Source: a virus
Virus record (IMG/VR): IMGVR_UViG_3300010885_006034
Coordinates: 1 to 27,311 of that record
Strand: one strand, 5' to 3'
Length of the DNA: 27,311 bases
The stretch's first letter is position 1, and each line of letters starts with the position of its first letter. The notes below the pieces were generated by a model. That model was not told where the DNA came from. It did no database searches and worked only from the letters and a program-made list of their open reading frames with translations. The position numbers were made by a program, and so were the translations under genes. Positions 1 to 7,977 of the stretch are shown here, in pieces.

Positions 1-444
1 ATGAGAAGTTCTGGAGGATTCGGGAACTTTGTTTTCTGCGGCAGCGTTGAGCAACTCGATAGCACCAGTATTGATACTACACTTAGCATCAGATTCTTTG
101 GTAATATATTCAGGAACTTTCTTAATAATAACATGAGTTTTGCCTTCTACAATTTTGACTTTTTCTACGTACTCAGTAACAACCTTTGTTGTCACTTCAG
201 ATGACTGTGCTTCTAATTGAGCAATCTGTATTTGCATTTCCTTGACTTTTACTTGCCAGTTTGCTTCGTTTACAGAAACTCCTATAGCAAATGAATTCAG
301 ACAAAGCAACATACCTAATCCAGAATACAGAGCCATCTTGTAATGAGCAGGAATTGGTATCAATACACCTAGAACAAGTCCTAAGAATGAGATGCCACTA
401 AGAAGGTAGGTTAACCACTCAGGAATTAGATTCAGTAGGAACAT
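1..444 (-). CDS. Putative inner-membrane spanin (Rz-like), partial
   Basis: The reading frame is open from an ATG at 444 to the left window edge, 148 codons without a stop, so the C-terminal end is missing. Residues about 10-32 and 37-58 are hydrophobic and predicted to be two membrane helices. A charged helical stretch rich in E, Q and K follows (about 60-110), with repeated VTEYVEKVKIVEG-like pattern, then DAKCSINTGAIELLNAAA. The membrane anchor, periplasmic coiled coil and C-G-x-x-L-x-x-A ending resemble phage Rz-like i-spanins, which join the inner and outer membranes during lysis. The start lies inside the 3' end of the upstream gene (about 26 bases of overlap) behind AAGAGAAAAG. The family call is inference; an unrelated two-helix membrane protein is possible. 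Confidence 0.6.
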   Translation of the reverse strand, partial: MFLLNLIPEWLTYLLSGISFLGLVLGVLIPIPAHYKMALYSGLGMLLCLNSFAIGVSVNEANWQVKVKEMQIQIAQLEAQSSEVTTKVVTEYVEKVKIVEGKTHVIIKKVPEYITKESDAKCSINTGAIELLNAAAENKVPESSRTSH

Positions 445-925
445 TAGCTTTTCTCTTAATGACTTTCTTTTGGCCTAATTTGAATTCGGGATTAGCAACA
501 CCTGAAGTATTATTAGCAGGAAGTACTCCACCTTCTTCATCGAGGAATTTATTAACGAGTATTTCTTCCTCGACCAATATGATATTCTTTTGGTCGATGG
601 TTTCAAGTAATGTAGTAAATCTTGATTCTAAATTTGAATCGTCATTATGTTGATACGATTCTTTGATTAGAAAATAAGCAGCAATAAGATTCTTGGTGTA
701 TTTGTCTCCACCAGGTAACTTATTGAGTAATCTTTTAAGATTGAATACTAGACGTTGAAGATACGTGTAAGCATCCTTTTCTTCTGGAGTAATAAGTTGG
801 TTTTGCTTTTTGAGGATTTTACCATCAGCATCTATAATACCTAGTTTGTATGCTTCAGATTTATCAAATGGAGTGACTAACATTGAAAGTATTCTATAGG
901 CTAGTAGATTGTCAATAATTCTCAT
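419..925 (-). CDS. Conserved T4-like phage protein of unknown function
   Basis: A 168-residue soluble protein. The N-terminal two thirds looks helical (DNLLAYRILSMLVTPF, then AYTYLQRLVFNLKRLLNKLPGG), and the C-terminal 45 residues are low-complexity and basic. The pattern resembles small proteins I associate with marine T4-like myophages, but no function is known to me. Its ATG overlaps the stop of the upstream 115-residue gene (TAATG), implying translational coupling, and its own 3' end overlaps the start of the spanin-like gene. It belongs to the same leftward late transcription unit as the virion genes, so a structural or assembly role is possible but not shown. Confidence 0.75.
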   Translation of the reverse strand: MRIIDNLLAYRILSMLVTPFDKSEAYKLGIIDADGKILKKQNQLITPEEKDAYTYLQRLVFNLKRLLNKLPGGDKYTKNLIAAYFLIKESYQHNDDSNLESRFTTLLETIDQKNIILVEEEILVNKFLDEEGGVLPANNTSGVANPEFKLGQKKVIKRKANVPTESNS

Positions 926-1272
926 TATAGTTTCCGAAGGACAGATATTATAGTTGGATCCAGACGACCTAAGTCTTGTTCTGGTATTCTATTCAGGTAA
1001 AGAAGGAATGGTAAAAGCATATCACCATAACTTTCATCTATTTTAAAAAGTAACATTTTGGTAGCATTATCACCAAACACATTGTACAGAACAATTATAT
1101 GATTCAGAATCAATCGTTCTCTCAGTGTATCTTGTTCCACGTACCGCTTGAATAATTTATTTATATAATCGAATCTACACAGGTCAGATTCAAATTCTTT
1201 AAGGGAAAAGCACTGAGGATTTTCATAACTATTCATTGCAAATTGTATAAAATTCTCAGTGCTTAATTTCAT
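925..1272 (-). CDS. Conserved phage protein of unknown function (115 aa)
   Basis: A 115-residue protein that appears all-helical, with the motif CRFDYINKLFKRYVEQDTLR and a hydrophobic helix ILNHIIVLYNVFG, ending in RLDPTIISVLRKL. I recognise the general pattern from T4-like myophages infecting marine and soil bacteria but know no role. The start codon follows the stop of the Ig-like protein gene by one base and has no clear Shine-Dalgarno sequence, so it is probably translated by coupling. It ends in a TAATG overlap with the next gene. The tight packing suggests a co-expressed pair with the 168-residue protein. Confidence 0.7.
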   Translation of the reverse strand: MKLSTENFIQFAMNSYENPQCFSLKEFESDLCRFDYINKLFKRYVEQDTLRERLILNHIIVLYNVFGDNATKMLLFKIDESYGDMLLPFLLYLNRIPEQDLGRLDPTIISVLRKL

Positions 1273-1273
1273 C

Positions 1274-1858
1274 TTATAATACTGTCAATTTAACTGCAGG
1301 TGATGTTTCACTTACTGCGTTAGTAGCTGAAACGATAACACGATATTTGAATCCGTTTAAACCTGTTGTTGCACTGATTGCTAATGTAGCAGTAGTAGCA
1401 CCAGTGTAAACACCAGTATTAGTTACGTTAGCATAAACATTACCATTAGCAACTGTTGATTTTTGCCATTGGTAAGACAATGCACCGCCACCAGAACTAA
1501 TTGCAGCAACAACTGCAAATGTAGTAGCAGCAGGAGCTGTTACAGAACGTGCAACTGGTTTAGTTGTCAATGTAATATCATAAGTTCCGGCAGTATCAAT
1601 ACCAGCATCATTAACACGGTCGCCAGCAGCAACGGCAGAAACTTTCATTGGAATTAAGCATTCTGCTTTATGACGCATTGCACCAGCCGCATTTTTATAC
1701 TGTTCGTACAACCACCAACCTGGACCAGTAATGCCTTTTGCTTTTGTATCTACATCAGCGGCTTCAGTATTATCAATGAAGATTGCTTTTGCACGTTGTT
1801 CTTCGTTTAAATATTTTGGGACACTGGCATCAGCATCCGTTTTTCCCCATAAACTCAT
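1274..1858 (-). CDS. Ig-like domain virion protein
   Basis: A 194-residue protein in two parts. Residues 1-95 begin MSLWGKTDADASVPKYL and contain KGITGPGWWLYEQYKNAAG, resembling a structural protein of T4-like cyanophages. Residues about 105-194 form an immunoglobulin-like beta-sandwich of the kind common on phage surfaces: LSYQWQKS, then VYTGATTATLAIS, GLNGFKYRVIVSATNA and VKLTV. Ig-like domains on tailed phages are usually displayed on the capsid or tail and may bind carbohydrate weakly. The ATG follows an AAGGAG ribosome site, and an AT-rich late-promoter-like element (AATAAATA, 1885-1892) lies about 30 bases upstream. Decoration-protein status is inferred from domain type and neighbours. 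Confidence 0.75.
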   Translation of the reverse strand: MSLWGKTDADASVPKYLNEEQRAKAIFIDNTEAADVDTKAKGITGPGWWLYEQYKNAAGAMRHKAECLIPMKVSAVAAGDRVNDAGIDTAGTYDITLTTKPVARSVTAPAATTFAVVAAISSGGGALSYQWQKSTVANGNVYANVTNTGVYTGATTATLAISATTGLNGFKYRVIVSATNAVSETSPAVKLTVL

Positions 1859-1899
1859 TGTTATCTCCTTATTGATTGTAGATATATTTATTTAATATA

Positions 1900-2517
1900 T
1901 TAAGTTAGTTCTTTAACTGTAAATGCAAACCAAACATCTAATTTAGTGGCATTATCAACCCGTCTAATGCAAAGTGTTAACATATTTGGACTTCCTCCAC
2001 CATGCATGCTTGCTGGACCTTCATCACCTGAAGTATTCTTTCCAATAATAACTCCACTGTGTCTCATATAGGTTCCATTTCCATTTGGTACAGTAAATGT
2101 ATTACCTTGGTTACTAGAATAAACATCCTGATACACTCGGTATTGACTATGGATTCCAAATGTAGTCCAAGCTGGTACAGTTGTACCAGCAATATTCAAC
2201 GGACCTTCATACCACTCATAGATAATAGTAGATTGATTAGCATTATTATTACCAATTTCGTATTCCATAATTTTAATTATATCAGCAGAATTAGCACTAC
2301 CATTTTGAAAACTAATCAATGGTCTCATAGTATTATCCATAGTCCAGCCACGATTAGCATTCGTAGCATGATTATTAAATGCATACAACTCACCAGCTTC
2401 TTCAGAAGTAACAACTGTTATAATATTACCAACATTTGCTGTTACTGTGCCCGATACTGGTATAGGATTACCAACATCATTTTTAATTTCTTGATTGTTT
2501 GTAAAAAGGTAACTCAC
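1900..2517 (-). CDS. Putative virion structural protein
   Basis: A 205-residue protein rich in N, T, S, G and aromatic residues, with no predicted membrane segment and a beta-strand pattern typical of phage surface proteins. I see no catalytic motif. The start is GTG at 2517, overlapping the TGA of the upstream fibre-like gene (GTGTGA), with GGAG just upstream inside that gene; this indicates translational coupling. It sits between a fibre-like protein and an Ig-like protein, so a tail or capsid component is the simplest reading. Receptor-binding or fibre-associated roles are possible but not shown by the sequence. Confidence 0.65.
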   Translation of the reverse strand: MSYLFTNNQEIKNDVGNPIPVSGTVTANVGNIITVVTSEEAGELYAFNNHATNANRGWTMDNTMRPLISFQNGSANSADIIKIMEYEIGNNNANQSTIIYEWYEGPLNIAGTTVPAWTTFGIHSQYRVYQDVYSSNQGNTFTVPNGNGTYMRHSGVIIGKNTSGDEGPASMHGGGSPNMLTLCIRRVDNATKLDVWFAFTVKELT

Positions 2518-3254
2518 ACTATTCTCCAGCCATTTCTATAAAGTAATTGAATTGCACCATTGTCTAATTGAATAATAAAACCCGTTGGATCATTATCAAC
2601 AGTTCCTAAAACAGTTATTGGATTAACTGAAGCATTACCGGATTCATCTTTGATTATCAACATCCGACCAGAACTTGGATTACTAGGTAAAGTAATAGTA
2701 GTTGGTCCGTTATATGTAACACCAATATAGTAATCTTCTGACGAGACTATATAGGTAGAAGTTGTTACATTGTTGGTAGTATAAACTATATCATGAGGAT
2801 TAACTTCAGCAAACTCAAATTTCTTTAAGGTTGCATTGTATCTCAGATATCTACCATCATAGATTGAACTTCTTACAATATCATCAAGATAACGAAGATT
2901 GACTTCACCACCACCAGGACCAGCAAGAGAAATCTTACCCATCCATTGCTCTATGAATTTTAACTTATCTCTAATCTGTCTAACGTCATTATCAACAGGA
3001 CCGACTTCTGGTTGTTGATAAGATTGTTCGTTGAATAATTTAGTTAGTTCCGGCGTTAAAACAGATTCTGGTGATTCCTCCATAACAAGCTCTGGTTCAA
3101 TATAAACTTCTTCAAGTGTATGAAACTTGAATGGATTTGATTCCTTTACCCGTTCTGATATTTCAGTCAATCTATTTTCTTTTTCAGATTGGTCTTGTAC
3201 CTTTGCCAATTTGGCATCAGATATCAATTTTAGGAAATCACCAAATTCTGCCAT
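2514..3254 (-). CDS. Fibre-like virion protein
   Basis: A 246-residue protein. Residues 1-45 form a charged helix (FLKLISDAKLAKVQDQSEKE). Residues about 92-112 form another helix (RQIRDKLKFIEQWMGKIS) that precedes a glycine hinge, AGPGGGEVNLRYLDD. The rest is beta-rich: RYLRYNATLKKFEFAE, then YYIGVTYNGPTTITLPSNPSSG and IQLLYRNGWRIV, a pattern seen in C-terminal domains of tail-fibre and neck-fibre proteins of T4-like phages. It starts behind AAGGAT and ends in a GTGTGA overlap with the next gene. A trimeric fibre or whisker component is likely; which appendage is unknown. Confidence 0.65.
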   Translation of the reverse strand: MAEFGDFLKLISDAKLAKVQDQSEKENRLTEISERVKESNPFKFHTLEEVYIEPELVMEESPESVLTPELTKLFNEQSYQQPEVGPVDNDVRQIRDKLKFIEQWMGKISLAGPGGGEVNLRYLDDIVRSSIYDGRYLRYNATLKKFEFAEVNPHDIVYTTNNVTTSTYIVSSEDYYIGVTYNGPTTITLPSNPSSGRMLIIKDESGNASVNPITVLGTVDNDPTGFIIQLDNGAIQLLYRNGWRIV

Positions 3255-3272
3255 AAGAATATCCTTTTGGAT

Positions 3273-3800
3273 TTATTGTTTCTTTTTTGCAGCTAAAAAT
3301 GCCGCAATTCCCATCTGAGTTCTTTTTTCTTTAGATTTACCGGCAAATTGAGGTGCATCTGATTTTTGGAAATCTTTTACATATTCTCCAGCACCTTTGT
3401 CTGGAGATAATACTTCATCAAGATCTTCTAATGATTCTTTAAACTCTTTAAAGTTTTTGATGCCTTTCTTCTTAGCACGAAGTAATGCAAAATCTTGAGC
3501 ATCTAATTTGCCATTGCCATTAGCATCCAATTTCTTATGATTAGGATGTGCAAACTTTTCATCCATTACATCTTCTTGAACTTTAATACCACGTTTCTTG
3601 AGTTCCGCTGCAACTCTTTGTCTTTGGTCGTAACTACGAGTACCTTTAGGTTCTTTGGCGTGTAATGCATGAAGACTCGTCAAAGTATCTGTTTTTACAT
3701 TACTCAAATCTCGGGTAGATTCATCCAATTGTTCTGTTGAATTCATAGCAACATAAGTTTCTTGGATCGATTGTAACGCTTCTAGTTGTTCTACTAACAT
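3273..3800 (-). CDS. EF-hand-like calcium-binding phage protein
   Basis: A 175-residue highly charged protein with one recognisable motif: residues 92-103, DANGNGKLDAQD followed by F, match an EF-hand or dockerin-type calcium loop (D1, N3, N5, G6, L8, D9, D12). The rest is mostly helical and lysine-rich, ending in MGIAAFLAAKKKQ. The ATG has a strong AAGGAG site. It lies between the fibre-like gene and the Dps-like gene in the late unit, so a calcium-stabilised head or neck component is plausible. With only one loop the fold is uncertain, and no enzymatic role is visible. Confidence 0.65.
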   Translation of the reverse strand: MLVEQLEALQSIQETYVAMNSTEQLDESTRDLSNVKTDTLTSLHALHAKEPKGTRSYDQRQRVAAELKKRGIKVQEDVMDEKFAHPNHKKLDANGNGKLDAQDFALLRAKKKGIKNFKEFKESLEDLDEVLSPDKGAGEYVKDFQKSDAPQFAGKSKEKRTQMGIAAFLAAKKKQ

Positions 3801-3810
3801 TTAGTTCTCC

Positions 3811-4248
3811 TTATTTTAAAATCGATTTAAGCATCCACTGGTGCTTTTTGTGTGCTGCTAACCGGTCTGCTAAGAAATTAGCATAACCCTGTTCATTTAC
3901 TTCCTGTGATACTTGAAATGCAGATTCCAAAGATTCAATCATCAGCACATTAGCTTCATACAGATTACTCAACATAGCATTCACGTTATCTGGTTTAACC
4001 ATATCTTCATTGATTGTTTTGTATCTAGTCAATTCAGTCAAACTGATAGGAGCATAAGCATCAAAAGTTCTAATGAATTCAGCTAAAGTATCTACAGCAC
4101 CATAAGTGTCTGCATAGAAATCACCAAAGAAATCATGGAATTGTGGAAAATAGAATGACTCTACATTCCAGTGGTATGAATGTGATTTGAAGTATAGTAC
4201 AAAGTTGTTAGCAAATACTATTCTTGCTGTTGCAATTAATTTATCCAT
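3811..4248 (-). CDS. Dps-like ferritin-family protein
   Basis: A 145-residue four-helix protein matching the Dps/ferritin-like family, which stores iron, detoxifies peroxide and can coat DNA. The hallmark is SYHWNVESFYFPQFHDFFGDFY followed later by DTLAEFIRTFDAYAP. By Dps spacing the ferroxidase ligands would be H26, H38, D53 and E57. The usual aspartate four residues after the second histidine is G42 here, with D39 and D43 nearby. There is no lysine-rich DNA-binding tail at the N-terminus, which begins MDKLIATARIVFANNF. It sits three bases from the 588-residue gene in the virion region, so it may act late or even be packaged; that is inference. Confidence 0.75.
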   Translation of the reverse strand: MDKLIATARIVFANNFVLYFKSHSYHWNVESFYFPQFHDFFGDFYADTYGAVDTLAEFIRTFDAYAPISLTELTRYKTINEDMVKPDNVNAMLSNLYEANVLMIESLESAFQVSQEVNEQGYANFLADRLAAHKKHQWMLKSILK

Positions 4249-4250
4249 GT

Positions 4251-6017
4251 TTAGTCTCTATTGATTGGATGAAGGCGAGCATTTTCAATTTTTCTAATTT
4301 TAGGCACTAACTTCATTGCTGCTTTATCGATTAGTTTCTTTTTCTTTGCTACAATTCTTTCGATGCGTTCTTTTTCTTGAACAGTCAATTGACTTAAAGG
4401 TTTTCTTGCAAGTTTTGCTTTAAGTGCATTGATTGCAGCAGTACGGGCACGATGATTAATCTTTTGTGGACTAGAACGGGTATGCAAAGCAATCTTCATC
4501 TTACGCATACGTTTGCCTTCTGATTGCTTGAATCTGATAGCAGCTTTAATCCGTTCCATTCTTGATAATACTTCAGTAAGATATGATTCGTTCATTCCAT
4601 TAAGTTCTTTAACGTGAGCAACATGGTTACCTTCATCGTCAACTACATGAAGTTCATCATCGTCATATGTACTTAAGATATCTTCATCAGATACTTTATC
4701 GACCATGTCATCCAATTCATCATCTGACATTTCGGAATCATCTTCTTCAGAATCAGTGCAGGTATCACAACCATCTTCATGTAGTTTATATTTGATTTTC
4801 ATTCTGCGTAAAGAATCTTTATCGTTATTTGGTTCCATAGTACTTCCCACTCGGTTAGCACCTTTGCTTTCGCCATCAAAATCACTTTGTGTATTTTTTA
4901 CATCATCAGAATCTTGGTCTGGAGGACCGCCTCTATCATCTTCATCATTATCGTTAGGATGTACTTTGTTTGGATTAGTAATAACAGGAACTTTGTTAGC
5001 ACCAGTTAAAGGAGGTTGTTTATCTTTTGATTTAATTATTATAGGAATTTTGGTAGCACCAACAACAGAATCTTCTTTTACTAATGCTGGCATAAGTTTC
5101 TTGTCATACATGATTCCTGCTTCAGATGCAGTATTGAGCATATTTTTAAGAATCTTTAATGAATCTGATTTGAGTGGATTCTTTGAAAGTGTTTTGAGTG
5201 CCTTATTGATAAGTTCTTCTGGTGATGAAGAATCAGAATCAACACCAAGAGTACCAGCAACAATCTTGGCAATTTTTAGTTTGTCTGAACTTGAGTATGT
5301 CATTTCTTGTATTTTTCCTGCCATGTAAGAGTCGTGATGCCCATAATCAGATACGGCCATTTCCATTTTGTGATATGAATTTATAAGATAATCTTCATGA
5401 TGAGGATATACTCCAAGTCGCTTCAATATATCAACGGCTACTTGCTGAGCTCTTTGGAATGCATGAAAGTCGTCTATAGACAATGAACCTGATACGATAC
5501 TTTTTTGAATACCAAATGCCTGATCAGTTGCTTTGATAGCATTAAGGAGTGCTACAGGATCAATATTTGGTAATTGAGTTAGTTTGGTGTATTCGAAGAT
5601 TGCTTCTTTACTTATATCAAAATTCTTAGTAGTGAATCCCTTATAAGTTACCTGATTGGTAGTAACATTGCTAAAATCTTCTTTCAATGATTGTTTGGTT
5701 TGGTTGTCTACTACATTAACTTCTACAAGCCACTTGCGTTGAATATTGCCATCAGAATCTGTTACTGTGAGATAGTTGCTACCTCTACTGAGTATTTCTA
5801 GGTAAGTATTATTGGATTCGACTATGTCGCCAACATTAAAAATATCACCACGGAAGTATTGCTCACGGATACTATCAAGCTCAGTGGTTTTATCAAATTC
5901 TATGTTTGGATCGGTATGCTTTGAGAATGGGGAGTTATCCAAAGACTCTATAAGATCAACTTTACTAAAATCAATTTTACTAGTCTTTGGATTGAATAGC
6001 GATTGGTATGTTTTCAT
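4251..6017 (-). CDS. Presumed head structural protein (588 aa)
   Basis: A large modular protein. It starts MKTYQSLF, resembling the MKTYQEFI start of T4 internal head proteins. Residues about 55-100 (GDIVESNNTYLEILSRGSNYL, ending near RKWLVEV) look like a small beta-barrel found in similar myophage proteins. Residues 125-300 are helical. Residues about 320-470 are low-complexity and very acidic (many D and E, plus CDTCTDSEED). The last 100 residues are strongly basic and helical, with repeated K/R runs (KAKLARKPLSQLTVQEKERI). The acidic-then-basic tail suits a scaffold, core or DNA-contacting head protein. A late-promoter-like CATAAATAG lies about 35 bases upstream. Exact role unknown to me. 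Confidence 0.65.
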   Translation of the reverse strand: MKTYQSLFNPKTSKIDFSKVDLIESLDNSPFSKHTDPNIEFDKTTELDSIREQYFRGDIFNVGDIVESNNTYLEILSRGSNYLTVTDSDGNIQRKWLVEVNVVDNQTKQSLKEDFSNVTTNQVTYKGFTTKNFDISKEAIFEYTKLTQLPNIDPVALLNAIKATDQAFGIQKSIVSGSLSIDDFHAFQRAQQVAVDILKRLGVYPHHEDYLINSYHKMEMAVSDYGHHDSYMAGKIQEMTYSSSDKLKIAKIVAGTLGVDSDSSSPEELINKALKTLSKNPLKSDSLKILKNMLNTASEAGIMYDKKLMPALVKEDSVVGATKIPIIIKSKDKQPPLTGANKVPVITNPNKVHPNDNDEDDRGGPPDQDSDDVKNTQSDFDGESKGANRVGSTMEPNNDKDSLRRMKIKYKLHEDGCDTCTDSEEDDSEMSDDELDDMVDKVSDEDILSTYDDDELHVVDDEGNHVAHVKELNGMNESYLTEVLSRMERIKAAIRFKQSEGKRMRKMKIALHTRSSPQKINHRARTAAINALKAKLARKPLSQLTVQEKERIERIVAKKKKLIDKAAMKLVPKIRKIENARLHPINRD

Positions 6018-6047
6018 TTGGATTCCATCTATTAATAGTACATGGTA

Positions 6048-6056
6048 CTATTTATG
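6048..6056 (-). promoter_or_regulatory. Candidate T4-type late promoter for the 588-aa gene
   Basis: The minus strand reads CATAAATAG, one mismatch from the T4 late -10 element TATAAATA, about 30 bases upstream of the ATG at 6017. T4 late promoters need only this -10 element, recognised by the gp55 sigma factor. Position and neighbours support it, but such AT-rich octamers occur by chance in this genome. Confidence 0.4.
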
Positions 6057-6061
6057 AATTT

Positions 6062-6664
6062 TTAGAACCCAGAATACTCCTTGAAGGACATGAGACTTTC
6101 TTTAATATTCATACCTTTACAGGTAAGATCCCATACTTGTTTAGCATCTGCATCGGATGCTTCTTTTGGAAGAGAATGACGGAATGATTCAAAATCTCCA
6201 TCAGTAACATATTTTCTCATTGCTGTTCCAGACATAGCAGCATCCTCTCCATCTTCATCGGGATCTCTACCACCTCTGCTAAGTACACCTACTTTACTGA
6301 ATTTGAAGTAATCACGGCTATTAGCAAAATCAACAAATGATTTCTGGTAATCAGCAAATCTGTCTTCTCCACATACTAGATAAACTTCATCATACCCATG
6401 TTCATTAGCGTAATGAAGTATGTTGCCTGGTTGCTTAACTTTATTTTCAGCATCTACCTTAACCACACCTTTAGTCCACTTAGACATCATTTTAGCTTTC
6501 TCTAGGTAAGGTAATGGATTCTTTTTGTTTTCTGAATGAGACAAGAATATGGCAGGATCACCATTATGTTTCTTTGCTAGTTGTTCTACTTTATCTACTA
6601 ACAACATATGTCCACGATGGAATATATTGAATCGTCCAAACGCCGCTACTAATACTTTTTTCAT
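6062..6664 (-). CDS. HxGH cytidylyltransferase-like nucleotidyltransferase
   Basis: A 200-residue protein of the HxGH nucleotidylyltransferase superfamily. The N-terminal strand and motif are LVAAFGRFNIFHRGHMLLV with H16 and H19, and the second signature is MSGTAMRKYV (S145-R149 region), matching the ISGTxxR motif. These enzymes join a nucleotide from CTP or ATP to a phosphate acceptor, for example in NAD or lipid precursor synthesis. The acceptor cannot be told from the sequence. The ATG overlaps the stop of the ligase-like gene (ATGA), so the two are probably coupled. The C-terminus reads LMSFKEYSGF, oddly like the MKSFKEYL head of its two neighbours. Confidence 0.75.
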   Translation of the reverse strand: MKKVLVAAFGRFNIFHRGHMLLVDKVEQLAKKHNGDPAIFLSHSENKKNPLPYLEKAKMMSKWTKGVVKVDAENKVKQPGNILHYANEHGYDEVYLVCGEDRFADYQKSFVDFANSRDYFKFSKVGVLSRGGRDPDEDGEDAAMSGTAMRKYVTDGDFESFRHSLPKEASDADAKQVWDLTCKGMNIKESLMSFKEYSGF

Positions 6665-7557
6665 TTTGCTTTACTCTGTTTGAATTCGGGAGTAGTTGTT
6701 TTTAACCACTTGCCGTTAATGTTCATGATTAGTCCTTCTATATTAGGACCAAGCATATCCTTGCCTTTGATACCAGGATGATTAATAATGAATTCAGCAA
6801 GTTCGTCTTTACACTTTTGGATTACTGCTTTGATTCCTTCTTTCTCTTCTTTGTCTGCAGCTTTTCTTGATAACAACACTTGTTTAGCTTTATCATCAAT
6901 CGAATCTAATGGAGACAAGTAACCTGAAATATCAATGTCGCTAGTAGAAAGATATGGATCCAAAATCATAACATCTTTCTTGGTCATTTTGTATAGGCTA
7001 TCAAGAATAGCTTTTTCATCTGGATGAGTTTCTCCAGTAGAAGCAATCAGTACTTTATGAGGGAACAATGTCATTAATGACCCTAGTTTGGTCTTATCGT
7101 ATTTCACAGTAACAAAAGTAATCCAATCGTCTTCTTTATTAGCTAGAGGATTATAGAATACTTCCACAACAACTTTAGTATCATTGGGAAGATTCTTAGT
7201 GATTGGAGAATTCTTGAAGAACTTTAGAATATCGTCATAATGACCAGCTCGGTCAATAGAAACTTGGTCAGCCGTACCTTTAGATAATGTAAATTTACTG
7301 AAGGACCCTTCATCATAGATTGGCCCTGAACGACTAGATTCCACAAAAGTTTTTCCACTAGAATCTTTACCAACTCTAAATCCTAATCCATCAACCTTCA
7401 ATTGGACTGGAATATTTTTAAGTTTACCACCAAAATCTTTCTTGATTTTACTGAAAAAGTCTATGAACTCAATATCCTTCATCTTTTGAAGATGGTCAAT
7501 ACCTTCTCTTTTGGTTTGTTGAACATCTTCTTTTAAGTATTCTTTAAATGATTTCAT
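6661..7557 (-). CDS. Ligase-like covalent nucleotidyltransferase with capsid-targeting-like N-terminus
   Basis: A 298-residue protein with nucleotidyltransferase motifs of ATP-dependent DNA/RNA ligases: motif I LKVDGLGFRVG (K54 as the AMP-accepting lysine), a motif III-like VVVEVFYNP (E132), motif IV NIEGLIM (E274) and a motif V-like KWLKTT (K283, K286). No C-terminal OB-fold is obvious, so it may be an RNA-ligase type or a divergent member; DNA versus RNA substrate is undecided. It begins MKSFKEYLKE, resembling T4 internal-protein capsid-targeting sequences with an LxE protease site at residues 8-10, so it may be packaged in the head. The start has AAAGGA upstream and the stop overlaps the next ATG. 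Confidence 0.65.
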   Translation of the reverse strand: MKSFKEYLKEDVQQTKREGIDHLQKMKDIEFIDFFSKIKKDFGGKLKNIPVQLKVDGLGFRVGKDSSGKTFVESSRSGPIYDEGSFSKFTLSKGTADQVSIDRAGHYDDILKFFKNSPITKNLPNDTKVVVEVFYNPLANKEDDWITFVTVKYDKTKLGSLMTLFPHKVLIASTGETHPDEKAILDSLYKMTKKDVMILDPYLSTSDIDISGYLSPLDSIDDKAKQVLLSRKAADKEEKEGIKAVIQKCKDELAEFIINHPGIKGKDMLGPNIEGLIMNINGKWLKTTTPEFKQSKAK

Positions 7558-7586
7558 TTTATTCCTTTATTGACTAGTGTTGCAAT

Positions 7587-7883
7587 TTATTGAGCAAATA
7601 AATCCATCTGCATATCACGAACAGCACGAACACAAGTTCCATTACGTTTATCTGCATTATATTGATAACCACTATAGAAATTTTGCAATGTTGCTGTTCC
7701 TTCAGATTCATCATTTGACCAATAGGTTCCTTCTACAAAATCATTATCAGATTCATATATCGATTTTAGTTCTTCTATAGAAGGTAATCTCCAACCATTA
7801 CCTAATGTTTTAACGTATGATACAGCATCATTCCAATTCAATAATTGTTCAGTTGATTTATTAGCAATTTCGATAGTTTTCAT
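7587..7883 (-). CDS. DUF1566-like small protein (98 aa)
   Basis: The start is the ATG at 7883, directly behind a GAGGAA ribosome site, rather than the longer upstream frame. The 98-residue product has NGWRLPSIEELKSIYES, TYWSNDE and CVRAVRD, the W-R-L-P-x-x-x-E-L / Y-W-S-x / V-R-x-V-R series of DUF1566 (Lcl C-terminal-like) domains, often found in surface or phage proteins of unknown function. No signal peptide is present. A paralogue with the same motif order is at 25277-25657, and both share the same 20-base leader. It lies between two late enzyme genes but has its own sigma70-like promoter. Confidence 0.7.
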   Translation of the reverse strand: MKTIEIANKSTEQLLNWNDAVSYVKTLGNGWRLPSIEELKSIYESDNDFVEGTYWSNDESEGTATLQNFYSGYQYNADKRNGTCVRAVRDMQMDLFAQ

Positions 7884-7900
7884 TTTATAATTCCTCTTCA
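7881..7900 (-). repeat. 20-base leader copy 1, shared with 25655-25674
   Basis: The minus strand here reads TGAAGAGGAATTATAAAATG, containing the ribosome site and start codon. An identical 20-base copy precedes the second DUF1566-like gene. Together with matching TTGACCTTT promoters this suggests a duplicated expression cassette. Confidence 0.8.
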
Positions 7901-7936
7901 AGTTTAATTTGCTAACCCGATTGGTTAACTTACGGC

Positions 7937-7965
7937 TATTATCCATCAATTGATGGAAAGGTCAA
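7937..7965 (-). promoter_or_regulatory. Sigma70-like promoter for the DUF1566-like gene
   Basis: Minus-strand -35 TTGACC (7960-7965) and -10 ATAATA (7937-7942) are separated by 17 bases, about 55 bases upstream of the start codon. The same GTTGACCTTT block recurs upstream of the genes starting at 25657 and 26709, which argues for a real, probably early, host-polymerase promoter. Confidence 0.65.
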
Positions 7966-7977
7966 CATTTATTTTAA

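Noticed and set aside
1-204. Plus-strand open frame at the left edge
   Set aside because: It is antisense to the spanin-like gene, which has membrane helices and a better coding pattern.
4705-5328. Long open frame on the plus strand
   Set aside because: It is antisense to the acidic region of the 588-residue protein; its serine and leucine runs mirror the D/E-rich codons, and it has no ribosome site.
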